From: Hyphomicrobiales bacterium
GTDB lineage: Bacteria; Pseudomonadota; Alphaproteobacteria; Rhizobiales; Xanthobacteraceae
Reading direction: 5' to 3'
Assembly (NCBI GenBank): GCA_017305715.1
Contig: JAFKKG010000011.1
Coordinates: 62,001 to 126,000, forward strand
Length of the DNA: 64,000 bases
The notes under the pieces were generated by a model. The model searched no databases. It saw nothing but the letters and a program-made list of their open reading frames with translations, and was not told the DNA's origin. Below, in pieces: positions 52,263-62,203 of the stretch; the stretch's first letter is position 1; each line of letters starts with the position of its first letter. A program made the position numbers and the translations under genes.

Positions 52263-53042
52263 CTAATCGAACAGCGCGTCGATGTCGTCCTGCGAGGCAT
52301 GGCCGATATCGCCGTCCAGCTTGGGGCCGTTGAGCAATCGGGCGTCGCCTTCGCGGGTGTCGACGATCGGAGCCGCATGCGCCTTGATCGCATCGACGCC
52401 ACCCCAGATATCCATCATCACGTTGATGTGGTTCTCGATGAACTTCATCGTGTTCATCACCTTGTTGATGCGCTGACCGGTGAGATCCTGGAAGTTGCAG
52501 GCCTCGAAAATCGAGATGACGCTTTCCTGGATTTCCTCGCTGAGCAGCTTTTGCTGATCCGGCGAGGTGTTCTTGGACAGCGCGGTCGCGGCCTGGTCGA
52601 TCGCCTCGGTGGCTTCGAGGATCTGCTGGGTGGCCTGTTCCGTGCCGCCGACGACGGCGCCGAGTTCGCCATTGACCTTGGCCATTTCGCCACCGTCAAA
52701 GCTCTTGCCGTGCAGCGTGGCGATTTCCCGCTTGGTGCGGTTGATGGCGTCGTGAATGAGGTCGAGCTCGACCTTGAGCTTTTCGCACTGTTCGATCTGG
52801 GCGCGATAGGTTTCCAGCAGCGCCTGCGCTTCGGCAACCTCGCGCGCCACGGCGCCTTCGGTCGATTCGGTCACGACGGCGCGGGCATGGCCGCCGGCGG
52901 CCATCTGGGCGCGGATCGAGCGCAGCTCGCTCATGATCTCGCGATGCATCGGGCCGATGTCGCCACCTTCGGCAACTGCGGACACCGGCACCTCGCCCAA
53001 AATGGCCTGCTCGATACGAAAACGCTTGCGACTAACCGACAT
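52263..53042 (-). CDS. cheZ: Protein phosphatase CheZ
   Basis: The 259-residue protein has a long helical hairpin and the CheZ signature ESVISIFEACNFQDLTGQRI (about residues 168-187), with the catalytic glutamine, and ends with the CheY-binding tail ASQDDIDALFD. It dephosphorylates CheY-P and so resets the flagellar motor. It stands alone, with no che operon in the window. The start at 53042 gives MSVSRKRFRIEQAILG, which fits the family length. Confidence 0.92.
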   Translation of the reverse strand: MSVSRKRFRIEQAILGEVPVSAVAEGGDIGPMHREIMSELRSIRAQMAAGGHARAVVTESTEGAVAREVAEAQALLETYRAQIEQCEKLKVELDLIHDAINRTKREIATLHGKSFDGGEMAKVNGELGAVVGGTEQATQQILEATEAIDQAATALSKNTSPDQQKLLSEEIQESVISIFEACNFQDLTGQRINKVMNTMKFIENHINVMMDIWGGVDAIKAHAAPIVDTREGDARLLNGPKLDGDIGHASQDDIDALFD

Positions 53043-53348
53043 GATGAAATTCCCGCCCCTTCACTTTCGTGTCCTGTTTTAGACAGACGCGATTTAACGT
53101 GAGGTTCACGCGGGGAACACCGGCATAACGGCTTCCGTCGTGCCGCGCACACCAGGGATTAACCATGTGCGGCCGGCGTTCACGCAAAATAAACGCTACC
53201 GGAAAAATCACCGCTCGATCGGCGACGTGGTGAATCCAAGCGCCGCTTCTGTTTACCAAACCGATGTGGTTTTGACCCTTTATTGACCACGTGCAACGGC
53301 GGCGCTTGCGGCGTCGCCAACAGTGACGAAACAGTACAGAGTACGTCC
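53043..53348. other. Divergent intergenic region cheZ / L,D-transpeptidase
   Basis: These 306 bases contain no supported gene. They must hold promoters for both genes. A TTGACC followed by TTTATTG near 53274 is a weak candidate for the transpeptidase. No repeat or hairpin of note was seen. Confidence 0.4.
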
Positions 53349-54194
53349 ATGTCCAGAAAAGTGTCTCTCGCGCTCCTTGCGGGCGTGTCGTGTGTTGGCT
53401 TCTCCGATTCCGCCTTTGCGATCGATGCTTCGCCGCTGTCCGAACCCGCGGTAATTTACGCGCGTGAGCCGGCCCAGCCGGCGCCGGTGCGCACCGCCTA
53501 TGCCGAACGTTCGCAAATGGGCGGCGGCTTCATCGAATTCCTGTTCGGCGATGGCCCGCAGCAGGGCGGCCGCTATCAGCAGCCGCCCGCCTATCAGCAG
53601 CAGCCGGCCTATCAGGCGCAACCCGACTACCAGCAGCAGCCCGGTTACGGATATGGCGGGCGGCGCGGGTACCTGCCGCCGATCGATCCGCAGCAATCGA
53701 TGCGCCAGCAGCAGCAGGAAGAAGCCGTCGATCCGGCCCAGCGCCCCTTTGATCCAAAATACAACAAGCAGGTTGTCGACTATTCCGGCAAGGAAAGCGC
53801 CGGCACCATCGTCGTCGATACGCCCAACAAGTTCCTGTTCCTGGTGCAGGGCGACGGCAAGGCGTTGCGTTACGGCATCGGCGTCGGCCGCCCCGGCTTT
53901 ACCTGGTCGGGCGTCAAGACGATTTCGGCGAAGAAGGAATGGCCGGCCTGGACCCCGCCGCCGGAAATGCTGGCGCGACGTCCCGATCTGCCGCGGCACA
54001 TGGAAGGCGGTCCGCAAAATCCGCTCGGCGCGCGCGCGATGTATCTGGGGTCGACGCTCTACCGCATCCATGGCTCCAACGAGCCCTGGACCATCGGCAC
54101 CAACGTCTCGTCCGGCTGTATCCGGATGCGCAACGAAGACGTGATCGATCTCTACGGCCGCGTCAGCGTCGGCGCCAGGGTCGTTGTGATCTGA
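53349..54194 (+). CDS. L,D-transpeptidase (YkuD domain), exported
   Basis: The 281-residue precursor has a signal peptide (MSRKVSLALLAGVSCVGFSD), a Gln/Tyr/Pro-rich low-complexity linker (YQQQPAYQAQPDYQQQPGYG) and a YkuD domain. That domain holds the active-site IHGSNEPWTIGTNVSSGC followed by IRMRNEDVIDLYGRV, with the catalytic cysteine in SSGC. It forms 3-3 cross-links in peptidoglycan or attaches proteins to it. It is a monocistronic gene with a clear terminator after it. Confidence 0.93.
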   Translation: MSRKVSLALLAGVSCVGFSDSAFAIDASPLSEPAVIYAREPAQPAPVRTAYAERSQMGGGFIEFLFGDGPQQGGRYQQPPAYQQQPAYQAQPDYQQQPGYGYGGRRGYLPPIDPQQSMRQQQQEEAVDPAQRPFDPKYNKQVVDYSGKESAGTIVVDTPNKFLFLVQGDGKALRYGIGVGRPGFTWSGVKTISAKKEWPAWTPPPEMLARRPDLPRHMEGGPQNPLGARAMYLGSTLYRIHGSNEPWTIGTNVSSGCIRMRNEDVIDLYGRVSVGARVVVI

Positions 54195-54216
54195 GAATCG
54201 GTGACTGCGAAAGCAA

Positions 54217-54244
54217 ACGGCCGCTCGATCGAGCGGCCGTTTTT
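54217..54244 (+). terminator. Rho-independent terminator of the L,D-transpeptidase gene
   Basis: A perfect 24-base palindrome (ACGGCCGCTCGA and its complement) is followed by TTTT; counting the last base of the stem gives a five-T run. Confidence 0.9.
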
Positions 54245-54264
54245 CATTTCAAGCCGGAAATGGC

Positions 54265-55170
54265 TCAGGCGTAATCGCTGTCGCCGTCACCATCGCTGTC
54301 GAAGCCGTCGGAATCATCATACTCGTCGTTCGACGAATTGTCGAAGAATCCGCCGCGCGAACTGTCGCCGCCATCATTGCTGCCAAACAGCCCGGTGCGC
54401 GAACTTCCGGATGAGCCGATGTCGTTGACTCCCGCCTGGCGCGCCAGATCGCTGTCGCCATCCGGCCGCCGGTCTTCGACACTGCCGCGATAGCCGCCGG
54501 CATCGCCGCCGGTATTGCCGAAGGCCTGCTGCTGGTGACCGCCGCCCATCATCGAGCGGATGCCGTTGAGCAGCATCGATCCACCAATCATGCCGGCCGC
54601 GGACGCGGCTGCGGTACCGAGGAACGAGCCGCCGCCACCGCCGAACGGACCCTGCTGCTGCGGCGGACCGCCGAAGGGCTGACCATAGCCACCCTGCTGA
54701 CCATAGCCGGGCTGGCCATAAGGCGGCTGGGGCGGCTGACCGGGTTGGCCATATGCACGCTGATCATATTGTCCGGGACCCTGATCATATTGTCCGCCGC
54801 GTTGCGTCTGATCCAGCACCTCGCCGCTGTTCCAGACCGGGCGGCTGCCTGCGCCGGGCGGACGAACGCTCGGCACCGAACCGTGCGACGGGTTCTGTCC
54901 GAACACCGCGCCGCGCATCGAATCGAGGAAACCGCCGGATTGATTTTGTTCGCCCGCGCGTCCGCTTTCCAACTGCTCGATACGGTCATTGGCACGCTTC
55001 AACGCCTCGTCCTGTACCAGCGCGGTCTGCACCAGTGCATAGACGGCGTTGGGCGCGTTGCGCAGTCCCTGCATGATCGCAGACATCGCGTCGGGATCGC
55101 GCGGGGTGTTCTCCAGCTTCGAAAGCCGGTCGAAAAGATCGTCGATCAGTTGGCGTTCTTGCGGTGTCAT
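54265..55170 (-). CDS. DUF2076 domain protein
   Basis: The 301-residue protein starts MTPQERQLIDDLFDRLSKLE, the usual start of DUF2076, with a helical N-terminal part (residues 1-75). A Gln/Gly/Pro/Tyr-rich middle (GQPGQPPQPPYGQPGYGQQG) follows, then a hydrophobic FLGTAAASAAGMIGGSMLLNG and an acidic Asp/Ser-rich tail ending DGDGDSDYA. The role of the family is unknown; some are periplasmic ligand-binding proteins. GGAGAACGCC precedes the chosen ATG. It is convergent with the transpeptidase gene. Confidence 0.88.
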   Translation of the reverse strand: MTPQERQLIDDLFDRLSKLENTPRDPDAMSAIMQGLRNAPNAVYALVQTALVQDEALKRANDRIEQLESGRAGEQNQSGGFLDSMRGAVFGQNPSHGSVPSVRPPGAGSRPVWNSGEVLDQTQRGGQYDQGPGQYDQRAYGQPGQPPQPPYGQPGYGQQGGYGQPFGGPPQQQGPFGGGGGSFLGTAAASAAGMIGGSMLLNGIRSMMGGGHQQQAFGNTGGDAGGYRGSVEDRRPDGDSDLARQAGVNDIGSSGSSRTGLFGSNDGGDSSRGGFFDNSSNDEYDDSDGFDSDGDGDSDYA

Positions 55171-55296
55171 GGCGTTCTCCATCGCATCGAGGGCCTCGAA
55201 GCGCGGGGGAGATGTAGGACGAGGTTTGTGTCGCAAGTAGTGGGCCGGCAGATTAAATTTCCGTATGCGACAAAACGACCGGTTTAGTCAGCAAAT

Positions 55297-56139
55297 TCAA
55301 GCCAGTGTAACATTGTTCAGCGCCAGCAGCGACGGCCATTGCGCGCCGGCGAGAAACGCATGCTCGCGTTCCCGCTGCGTGGTCAGGGGATCGAGGCTGA
55401 CGAGCGTTTCATCGACAAAGCCGGGGTGACACATCACCAGCCCGCCGTCCGGCAGGCCATCGAGGAACTCGCCCATCAGGACGCCGAAATCCGGCGCCTT
55501 CGAAAAATCATAGGCGCCGGCAAAGGCCGGGTTGAACGGGATGCCGGCTTTGGTGGCGAGCTTGCGAAACCGCGCGCTCAGGATATCGAGCAGCAGCGCC
55601 TTGGGCGCGCCGAGCCGCTTCGCCAGCGGTTGCAGGCGTCCGCCCTGGCGAACCCAGGCGTTGGGGGCGGCTTGTTTCACCGCCCGCAGAAAAGCCTCGC
55701 GCACCTGCGGGAACAGTTGCGCATGCTGATGGCCGTCGACGAAATCCGGCGCGCGGCCGAACAAATCCTGGAACGCCGCCAACTGATCGATCAGTTCGCC
55801 GTGGATCATCTCGGGATCGAGCCGCCGCAACAGGCCCGATCGCAGCATCGCCGGCAATGGCAGGAACATGCCGCCGTCCATGGGACGAAAATGCATCGTC
55901 AGCGGACGAAACGGCGCGGTGAGCGTGGCGTGCAGGCCGATGGCGCAGCGCGGGCTGCCGGCGGCGGCCTCCTGCAAGGCGGCGACGGCGTCGCGACCGA
56001 TCGCCGGACCGACCACCATCACCGAGGTTGCGTTGAGCCGGCCCTGGCCGATCAATTCGCGAATGGCGCGGTTGACGCCGTCGCTGATCCCGTAATCATC
56101 GGCGCACAGCCAGATCCGGCGCGGCGCGGCATCGTTCAT
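55297..56139 (-). CDS. ChbG/HpnK family carbohydrate deacetylase
   Basis: The 280-residue protein has the ChbG/YdjC metal motifs: LCADDYGISDGVNRAI (Asp pair, about residues 11-26), IGLHATLTAP, and VDGHQHAQLFPQVREAF (His pair, about 134-150), plus MCHPGFVDETL. It would deacetylate an N-acetylated sugar or hopanoid sugar. HpnK proteins work on hopanoid side chains. Its ATG overlaps the stop of the glycosyltransferase gene (ATGA), so the two work together, possibly adding and then deacetylating a sugar. Confidence 0.85.
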   Translation of the reverse strand: MNDAAPRRIWLCADDYGISDGVNRAIRELIGQGRLNATSVMVVGPAIGRDAVAALQEAAAGSPRCAIGLHATLTAPFRPLTMHFRPMDGGMFLPLPAMLRSGLLRRLDPEMIHGELIDQLAAFQDLFGRAPDFVDGHQHAQLFPQVREAFLRAVKQAAPNAWVRQGGRLQPLAKRLGAPKALLLDILSARFRKLATKAGIPFNPAFAGAYDFSKAPDFGVLMGEFLDGLPDGGLVMCHPGFVDETLVSLDPLTTQREREHAFLAGAQWPSLLALNNVTLA

Positions 56140-57188
56140 TCCGCGGCGGTCCGTTCAGGGCTGGAGGCGCTGGTCGCCGGATTGTCGTCGGCGTGCTTCT
56201 CGGAATGTTCGGCGACGAAATAGATCGGCCGCGCTTTCAGTTCCGACAGGATCTTGCCGATATACTCGCCGACGATGCCGATCATGATCAGCTGCACGCC
56301 GCCGATCGTCATCAGGCCGATCACCAGCGAGGGATAGCCGGGGACCTGTTTGCCGGTGGTCAGGACTTCCCAGAGAATGGTCAGGCCGAACAGGAAGGCG
56401 CCGACGGCGAGCAGCACGCCGAACAGGCTCGCAAAGCGCAGCGGCGCCACCGAGAACGACGTCAGCCCCTCGATCGACAGGCCGACCAGCCGGCCCGGGC
56501 TGAACGTGGTGACGCCGTGCGCGCGCGGCGCCGGTTCATAGTCGACACGGATCTGGCGGAACCCGATCCAGCTCGCCAGTCCCTTGAAGAAACGGTTGCG
56601 TTCGGGGAGCTGCTTCAGCGCGGCGGCGGCGCGCGGCGACAACAGGCGGAAGTCGCCGGCATCCTCGGGAATCTTCTGCCGCGCGCCATAATTGATCAAT
56701 GCGTAGAAGCCGCGCACGGACAGACGCCGCAGCGCCGATTCATTGTCGCGATGCGCCTTGGCCGTATAGACGACGTCATAGCCGTCATCGATCCAGTGGC
56801 TGACCAGTTTCTCGACCAGGCTCGGCGGGTGCTGGCCATCGCCGTCCATGAACAGCACCGCGCCGCGCCGTGCGTGGTCGAGCCCGGCCATCAAAGCGGC
56901 CTCCTTGCCGAAATTGCGCGACAGCGACACCACCTGGACGTCGAGCGCATCTGCCTTGAGCCCGCGTGCGATCGCAAGCGTGGCATCGGCGCTGCCGTCG
57001 TCGACATAGATCACTTCGCTGGCGAGGCCGTAGCGCTGGCGCAACGTCCTGGCGAGGCCGATCAGCCGCTCGTGCAGCGCCGCGAGCCCGGCGGCCTCGT
57101 TATAGACCGGCACGACAATCGACAGCCCGCGCGCCGCGGCGCTGGCCGCGGTGGTGGACAGGCCGGAAACATCAGAGCCAAGCGTCAT
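56136..57188 (-). CDS. Family 2 glycosyltransferase, membrane-bound (DPM1/ArnC-like)
   Basis: The 350-residue protein has the GT2 core: SIVVPVYNEAAGL (about residues 24-36), YVDDGSADAT, and MDGDGQHPPSLVEKL (metal-binding DGD), then the RNRFFKGLASWIGFR acceptor region. Two C-terminal membrane helices are present (FGVLLAVGAFLFGLTILWEV and GLMTIGGVQLIMIGIVG). Such enzymes transfer a sugar to a polyprenyl phosphate. Its stop overlaps the deacetylase start. Confidence 0.9.
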   Translation of the reverse strand: MTLGSDVSGLSTTAASAAARGLSIVVPVYNEAAGLAALHERLIGLARTLRQRYGLASEVIYVDDGSADATLAIARGLKADALDVQVVSLSRNFGKEAALMAGLDHARRGAVLFMDGDGQHPPSLVEKLVSHWIDDGYDVVYTAKAHRDNESALRRLSVRGFYALINYGARQKIPEDAGDFRLLSPRAAAALKQLPERNRFFKGLASWIGFRQIRVDYEPAPRAHGVTTFSPGRLVGLSIEGLTSFSVAPLRFASLFGVLLAVGAFLFGLTILWEVLTTGKQVPGYPSLVIGLMTIGGVQLIMIGIVGEYIGKILSELKARPIYFVAEHSEKHADDNPATSASSPERTAAE

Positions 57189-57269
57189 CGATCGGGTCCC
57201 AATTCATGGACAACAGCATATGTTACTCGCCGCCGGCTGTCGCTACGATGAACGAACACGAGGTTCGTC

Positions 57270-58247
57270 TTATTGTCGCAAGAACGCCTCGAGTTTGGCG
57301 AATAGCGGGTTTTCCCGGTCGAGTACATAATCGAGGGAAGCCACCGAAACCGTGTCGGCGCCGTGCTCGCGCAGGAAGCTGCCGAGCGCGTAGAGCTGTG
57401 ACGGTGGGCAGTGCAGCGTCAGCATGCCCGAGGAGGTCGGGCCGCCGAACGGGGCGACCACGCCGAAGCGGTTATGCGCCTCGGCGAGCAGCGTATCGTT
57501 GCAGCCGGCAAAACGGGTGCGGACTTCGCGATATTGGCTGGCGCGGGCTCTGGCTGCGATATGGTCGAGAATGACGCGAGCGGTCTCGCGGGCCGCGCTC
57601 GACCAGTCGGCGTCCTTTGACGCCACGAGGTTGGCGTGGCTGCGCAGGATGACGCCGTCGTCGAGCACCTTCAGGCCGTTGGCGACGAGGGTCGCGCCGG
57701 TGGTGGTGATATCGACGATCATCTCGGCGGTGCCGACCGCAGGCGCGCCTTCGGTGGCGCCGGCGCTTTCGACGATGCGGTAATCGACCACGCCATGGGT
57801 GGCAAAGAAGTTACGCGTCAGATTGATGTATTTGGTGGCCACCCGCATGCGCCGGTTATGCTGCGCGCGAAAGCCCGTGGTGACGTCGTCGAGGTCGGCC
57901 ATGGTGCGAACGTCGATCCAGGCTTGCGGCACCGCGACCACGACATTGGCGCCGCCGAAGCCGAGATTGTCGATCATCAGCACGCGCCGGTCGGCATCCG
58001 CGATGCTTTCGCGCACCAGATCTTCGCCGGTGACGCCGAGATGCACCATGCCGCGCGCGAGCTGCGAGGCGATCTCGCTCGCCGAGAGATAGGCGATCTC
58101 GACATTGTCGAGCCCGGAAATGGTGCCGCGATAATCGCGGGCGCCGCGCGGCTTGGCGAGGCTGAGGCCGGCGCGCGTGAAAAACGCTTCGGCCTGTTCC
58201 TGCAGGCGGCCCTTGGAGGGAACGGCGAGGACGAACGGTGCGGTCAT
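57270..58247 (-). CDS. hisG: ATP phosphoribosyltransferase HisG
   Basis: The 325-residue enzyme starts [20 protein letters not shown], has the PRPP-binding segment [33 protein letters not shown], and ends in a beta-rich extension ([20 protein letters not shown]). It catalyses the first step of histidine biosynthesis in the cytoplasm. It overlaps hisZ (ATGA at 58244-58247). Family knowledge: HisZ partners short HisG forms of about 210-230 residues, so this length with an adjacent hisZ is noteworthy. Confidence 0.95.
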   Translation of the reverse strand: MTAPFVLAVPSKGRLQEQAEAFFTRAGLSLAKPRGARDYRGTISGLDNVEIAYLSASEIASQLARGMVHLGVTGEDLVRESIADADRRVLMIDNLGFGGANVVVAVPQAWIDVRTMADLDDVTTGFRAQHNRRMRVATKYINLTRNFFATHGVVDYRIVESAGATEGAPAVGTAEMIVDITTTGATLVANGLKVLDDGVILRSHANLVASKDADWSSAARETARVILDHIAARARASQYREVRTRFAGCNDTLLAEAHNRFGVVAPFGGPTSSGMLTLHCPPSQLYALGSFLREHGADTVSVASLDYVLDRENPLFAKLEAFLRQ

Positions 58248-59410
58248 GACGCGCTCCCGCGGCTGGTGGGTTTGCCGAGCTGCATCATGGTTTCGATCCA
58301 GACCGAGAAGCCGACCGCGGGGATCGGCGCCGCCGAGCCAAGCTGGGTCATCAGCCCGTCATAGCGGCCGCCGGCGACCAGCGGCTCGATGCCATTGCCT
58401 TTGCCGTGCAGTTCGAACTCGAAGCCGGTGTAGTAGTCGAGGCCGCGTCCGAACGAGGTCGAAAACCGCGTCAGGCTGGTGTCGATGCCGCGCGCGGCCA
58501 TGAAGCCGACGCGGCTTTCGAGCTGATCGATCGCGGCGGTGAGGTCGAGTCTGGTATCATCCGCGAGCGCGCGCAGTTGCGCCACCGCCTCGTCGGGGTC
58601 GCCGGCTATGGCCAGGAAGCGCTTGATGGTCGCGAGCGCGTCGCGCGGCAGCGCGCCGCTTTTCAGCGTCGATTGTTCGAGGAAGCGGTCGGCGATTTCG
58701 TCGACCGTGCGGCCGCCGACATTGGTGGTGCCGGCGATCGACATCAGGTCGGTGACCAGCGCCAGCGCCGCCTTGCGGTCGGAGCCGGCCAGTGCCGCGA
58801 GCACGCCTTCATATTCATTGCGGCCGGGGGCGGTCGCCAGCGTCAACCGCTCGATGTCGTCGATGAGGCTGACCTTGCGGTTGAAATCCTTGATCAGCCG
58901 CCGCCGCCAGACCGGATAAAGATCGAGCGCATCGATCAGCGCGGTGAACAGCGCGACGTCACCGGTGCGGATTTCGACGTCGCTCAAACCGAATGCCGAG
59001 GTCGCCTCCAGCGCCAGCGCCAGCATTTCGGCGTCGGCCGCGGCACGATCCTGCCGGCCAAAGGATTCGATGCCGGCCTGCAGGAATTGGCTCGGCTGGC
59101 CGCCGCGATAGCGGAACACCGGTCCGAGATAGCTGAAGCCGGCAGGCTGGCCGGCGCGGCCGGAGGCGAGGTAATCCCGCGCCACCGGAATGGTGAGGTC
59201 GGGACGCAGGCACAGCTCCTCGCCGCTGGCGTCGGTGGTCAGATAAAGGCTCTTGCGGATATCTTCGCCCGAAAGGTCGAGAAACGGCTCGGCCGGCTGC
59301 AGGATATCGGGCTCGGCCCTGCCGTAGCCCGCCTGCGCAAACGACAAAAGCAGCGCGTCCGCCCATGTGGCGGACCCGGCGGCACCACTGCTGGCGGCGG
59401 TTACGGTCAT
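58244..59410 (-). CDS. hisZ: ATP phosphoribosyltransferase regulatory subunit HisZ
   Basis: The 388-residue protein is a class II aminoacyl-tRNA-synthetase-like regulatory subunit with [18 protein letters not shown] (about residues 72-89), [27 protein letters not shown] and the late [18 protein letters not shown]. It activates HisG in the HisGZ complex. The ATG at 59410 is chosen because the frame upstream (MLRRPST...) lacks family match. It overlaps hisG by four bases. Confidence 0.93.
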   Translation of the reverse strand: MTVTAASSGAAGSATWADALLLSFAQAGYGRAEPDILQPAEPFLDLSGEDIRKSLYLTTDASGEELCLRPDLTIPVARDYLASGRAGQPAGFSYLGPVFRYRGGQPSQFLQAGIESFGRQDRAAADAEMLALALEATSAFGLSDVEIRTGDVALFTALIDALDLYPVWRRRLIKDFNRKVSLIDDIERLTLATAPGRNEYEGVLAALAGSDRKAALALVTDLMSIAGTTNVGGRTVDEIADRFLEQSTLKSGALPRDALATIKRFLAIAGDPDEAVAQLRALADDTRLDLTAAIDQLESRVGFMAARGIDTSLTRFSTSFGRGLDYYTGFEFELHGKGNGIEPLVAGGRYDGLMTQLGSAAPIPAVGFSVWIETMMQLGKPTSRGSAS

Positions 59411-59573
59411 TTCGCGTCCAAATATCCCGAAAAACGGGTTCCAAGGGTGAGTTAAGTGGTGTTCGAGGGTTGTTGAGGGACGCCTTAGCATGGCCCGCGC
59501 GGCGTTTCGACAGGGATTGGTGCCGTCGCTTAACGCCGGGTTCCATGAGGCTTAACGGCCTGACGGACCCAGC

Positions 59574-60323
59574 TTATCCCGGCGCGGCCCAGTCCCCGAG
59601 CGCGGCCTGCACCAGCGCCAGCGCGGCCACGCCAGCGGTATCCGCGCGCAAGATCCGGGGGCCGAGGGAAAGCCGCAGCGTTCGCGTCTGGCGCAGCAGC
59701 AGCGCGCGTTCTTCCCCGGCAAATCCGCCTTCGGGACCGATCAGGATGTCGATGCCATTGGCGCCGCCGCCGTCTTGCAGCGCCTGCAAGGGGGAAGCGG
59801 TTTCCGCCGCCTCGTCGCAGAACACCAGCAGGCGCTCCGGATCGCGTTGGCTCAGGAAGCGATCGAGCGGCACCGGCTCGGCGACATCGGCGAGCGTGAG
59901 GATGCCGCATTGCTCGGCGGCCTCGATGACGTTGGCGCGCATCCGCTCGCTGTTGACCCGCGAGACCTGGGTGAAGCGCGTCAATACCGGCTGCAGCCGT
60001 GCGGCGCCCATCTCGACCGCCTTCTGCACCATGTAATCAAGCCTTGCATGCTTGAGCGGCGCGAAGACGTAGGCGATGTCGGGCAACTGGTCCTGCGGCC
60101 GCCGCTGGTTGAGGATCTCGAGGCTGTCGGGCCGCTTGCGCCCCGCGATCCGCGCCTGCCATTCGCCGTCGCGGCCGTTGAACACCAGGACCTGTTCGCC
60201 GGCCGACAGGCGCAGCACATTGCCGAGATAATTGCTCTGGTTCCGCTCCAGCGGAACCAGTTGGCCCGCGCTCAAGGGCGCATCGACGAACAGGCGAGGG
60301 GCACGAAAATCGAGGTCAGGCAT
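59574..60323 (-). CDS. rsmE: 16S rRNA (uracil(1498)-N(3))-methyltransferase RsmE
   Basis: The 249-residue SPOUT methyltransferase begins with a PUA-like part (PRLFVDAPLSAGQLVPLERNQSNYLGNVLRL) and ends in the trefoil knot (DILIGPEGGFAGEERALLLR, LSLGPRILRADTAGVAAL) that binds S-adenosylmethionine. It methylates U1498 of 16S rRNA in the decoding site. The gene stands alone, divergent from 60532. Confidence 0.95.
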   Translation of the reverse strand: MPDLDFRAPRLFVDAPLSAGQLVPLERNQSNYLGNVLRLSAGEQVLVFNGRDGEWQARIAGRKRPDSLEILNQRRPQDQLPDIAYVFAPLKHARLDYMVQKAVEMGAARLQPVLTRFTQVSRVNSERMRANVIEAAEQCGILTLADVAEPVPLDRFLSQRDPERLLVFCDEAAETASPLQALQDGGGANGIDILIGPEGGFAGEERALLLRQTRTLRLSLGPRILRADTAGVAALALVQAALGDWAAPG

Positions 60324-60531
60324 CTGTGATTATTCCGTTGGGCGCCGCTTTCTAGCCTAAAGGGTTCAAATCCGGGGGTAATTTAATGAACCGGTGCGGC
60401 CCTGCGCCGCGCTGTCGCCCTAATCGACGGGTTGTTAAGGGTCCTCAGCAATCGTAAAAAGCCCTGTCGGAGTCGTGCTTCGATCGGACGACGCGGGGCC
60501 TAGCTGGACCTTTGCCGGAGAAACACCCTTG

Positions 60532-61191
60532 ATGATCCGCCGCCTGATTGTGCCGCTGACTATTGCCGTCGTAACCGTGCATGCGGGGCAGGCTTTTGCG
60601 CAGGGCGCATTTCCTGCACCCTTGCCCAATGGCCAGGCCGCTCCCGCCAGCAACGCCTCGCCGTTCCCGCCGGTCAATGGCGCGGCGCCGGCGGCGGTGG
60701 GGGCCGCCCCTTCGCCGTTTATCAATGGCGCCGCACCGATCGCAGGCGGAGGATTCGGCGCCCCGCCGCCGCCCTCGGGCGGCGCTGATGCCTGCATGAA
60801 GGGTTTCGTCCCCTTGCGTGAAGAGGCGGAGAAGCGCGGCAAAATGATCAAGGCCGCGAGCGAACGCAAAGCGCCGCCGGATGAGGCCTGCAAGCTGATC
60901 CGGAATTACGGTGCGGCCGAAGTCAAGATGCTCAAATATGTCGAGACCAATTCGGCGAAATGCGGAATTCCGCCGCAGATCGCCGATCAGCTCAAGAACG
61001 GCCACAAGAACACCGAGAAAATGCAGGCCCAGGTCTGCAACGCGGCGCAGCAGCAGGCCCAACAGCAACGGGCGGCCGCCCCCAGCCTCAGTGAAGCGCT
61101 GGGTTCGTCGGCGGCGCTGCCCGAGGCGCAATCCGTCAGGAAGGGCGGCAGCACCTTCGATACGCTGAACGGCAACGTTCTGACGCGATGA
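60532..61191 (+). CDS. Exported protein of unknown function with Ala/Pro-rich linker
   Basis: The 219-residue precursor (signal MIRRLIVPLTIAVVTVHAGQ, cleavage near AFA-Q) has a repetitive Ala/Pro/Gly-rich linker with three NGAAP motifs. A domain with paired cysteines (GADACMKGFVPLREEAEKRG, EACKLIRNYG, SAKCGIP, QVCNAAQ) and a Gln-rich stretch follow. The helical Cys region is conserved-looking but unidentified to me. It sits 11 bp before ubiA, so it may be co-transcribed. Confidence 0.8.
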   Translation: MIRRLIVPLTIAVVTVHAGQAFAQGAFPAPLPNGQAAPASNASPFPPVNGAAPAAVGAAPSPFINGAAPIAGGGFGAPPPPSGGADACMKGFVPLREEAEKRGKMIKAASERKAPPDEACKLIRNYGAAEVKMLKYVETNSAKCGIPPQIADQLKNGHKNTEKMQAQVCNAAQQQAQQQRAAAPSLSEALGSSAALPEAQSVRKGGSTFDTLNGNVLTR

Positions 61192-61201
61192 TGATCTTCC
61201 G

Positions 61202-62137
61202 ATGAGCGACGTGACGGCCCGCGTTGCCGATGCCACCGGCAACTGGGTCGATACGCATGCGCCGTCCTGGTCGCGGCCCTATTTGCGTCTTTCCCGTTTC
61301 GACCGGCCGATCGGCTCCTGGCTGCTGTTGATGCCGTGCTGGTGGTCGGCGGCGCTCGCCGCCGGCGTTGCGCGCGACGTCGGCCAATTGTGGCTCGTCA
61401 TCGTGCTGTTTTTCGTCGGCGCCTTCGTGATGCGCGGGGCGGGATGTACCTGGAACGACATCACCGACCGCGACCTCGACGGCAAGGTCGAGCGGACGCG
61501 GTCGCGGCCGATCCCGGCGGGCCAGGTCAGCGTGAAGCAGGCTTTTGCGTTCCTGGTGCTGCAGGCGCTGATCGGGCTTGCCGTGCTGCTGCAGTTCAAC
61601 CGCTTCGCGATCATGACCGGCATCGCCTCGCTGATCATCGTGGCGGTCTATCCCTTCATGAAGCGCATCACCTGGTGGCCGCAGGTCGTGCTCGGCCTCG
61701 CCTTCTCCTGGGGCGCGCTGATGGGTTTTGCGGTGACGCTGGGGCGGATCGATCTTGCCGCACTCGCGCTCTATCTGGGGTCGATTTCCTGGGTGATCGG
61801 CTACGACACCATCTACGCGCATCAGGACGCCGAGGACGATGCGCTGATCGGCATCAAATCGACCGCGCGCCTGTTCGGCGCCGCGACGCATCGGGCGCTG
61901 ATCGTGTTCTACACGCTGGCGGTGGTTCTGATCGGCACGGCGCTGGCGCTGGGCGGGGCGCGATGGCCGGCATGGATCGGACTGATCGCCTTTGCGCTTC
62001 ACCTCGTCTGGCAGATCCGGCGGCTCGACATTCGCGATGGCGCCTTGTGCCTGCGCATCTTCAAGTCCAACCGCGATGCGGGGCTGCTACTGTTTGCGGG
62101 ACTGCTGGCGGATGCGGTGATGCGGGCGGCGGGCTGA
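61202..62137 (+). CDS. ubiA: 4-hydroxybenzoate octaprenyltransferase UbiA
   Basis: The 311-residue polytopic enzyme has the prenyl-diphosphate motifs: GCTWNDITDRDLDGKVERTR (first NDxxDxxxD, about residues 82-101) and GYDTIYAHQDAEDDALIGIK (second DxxxD). About nine membrane segments are seen. It attaches the isoprenoid tail to 4-hydroxybenzoate in ubiquinone synthesis, in the inner membrane. The Asp residues are intact. A small exported protein gene lies 10 bp upstream. Confidence 0.95.
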   Translation: MSDVTARVADATGNWVDTHAPSWSRPYLRLSRFDRPIGSWLLLMPCWWSAALAAGVARDVGQLWLVIVLFFVGAFVMRGAGCTWNDITDRDLDGKVERTRSRPIPAGQVSVKQAFAFLVLQALIGLAVLLQFNRFAIMTGIASLIIVAVYPFMKRITWWPQVVLGLAFSWGALMGFAVTLGRIDLAALALYLGSISWVIGYDTIYAHQDAEDDALIGIKSTARLFGAATHRALIVFYTLAVVLIGTALALGGARWPAWIGLIAFALHLVWQIRRLDIRDGALCLRIFKSNRDAGLLLFAGLLADAVMRAAG

Positions 62138-62203
62138 CGGCATTTTGGGGTGCGCGTTCTTCACGCGCCTCGAAGGATGATGACGGCATGTGTGGTCCGA
62201 GAG

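Noticed and set aside
60369-60382. GGTTCAAATCC resembling the T-arm of a tRNA
   Set aside because: No acceptor stem, anticodon arm or CCA end can be drawn around it in the right spacing; it is intergenic between rsmE and 60532.
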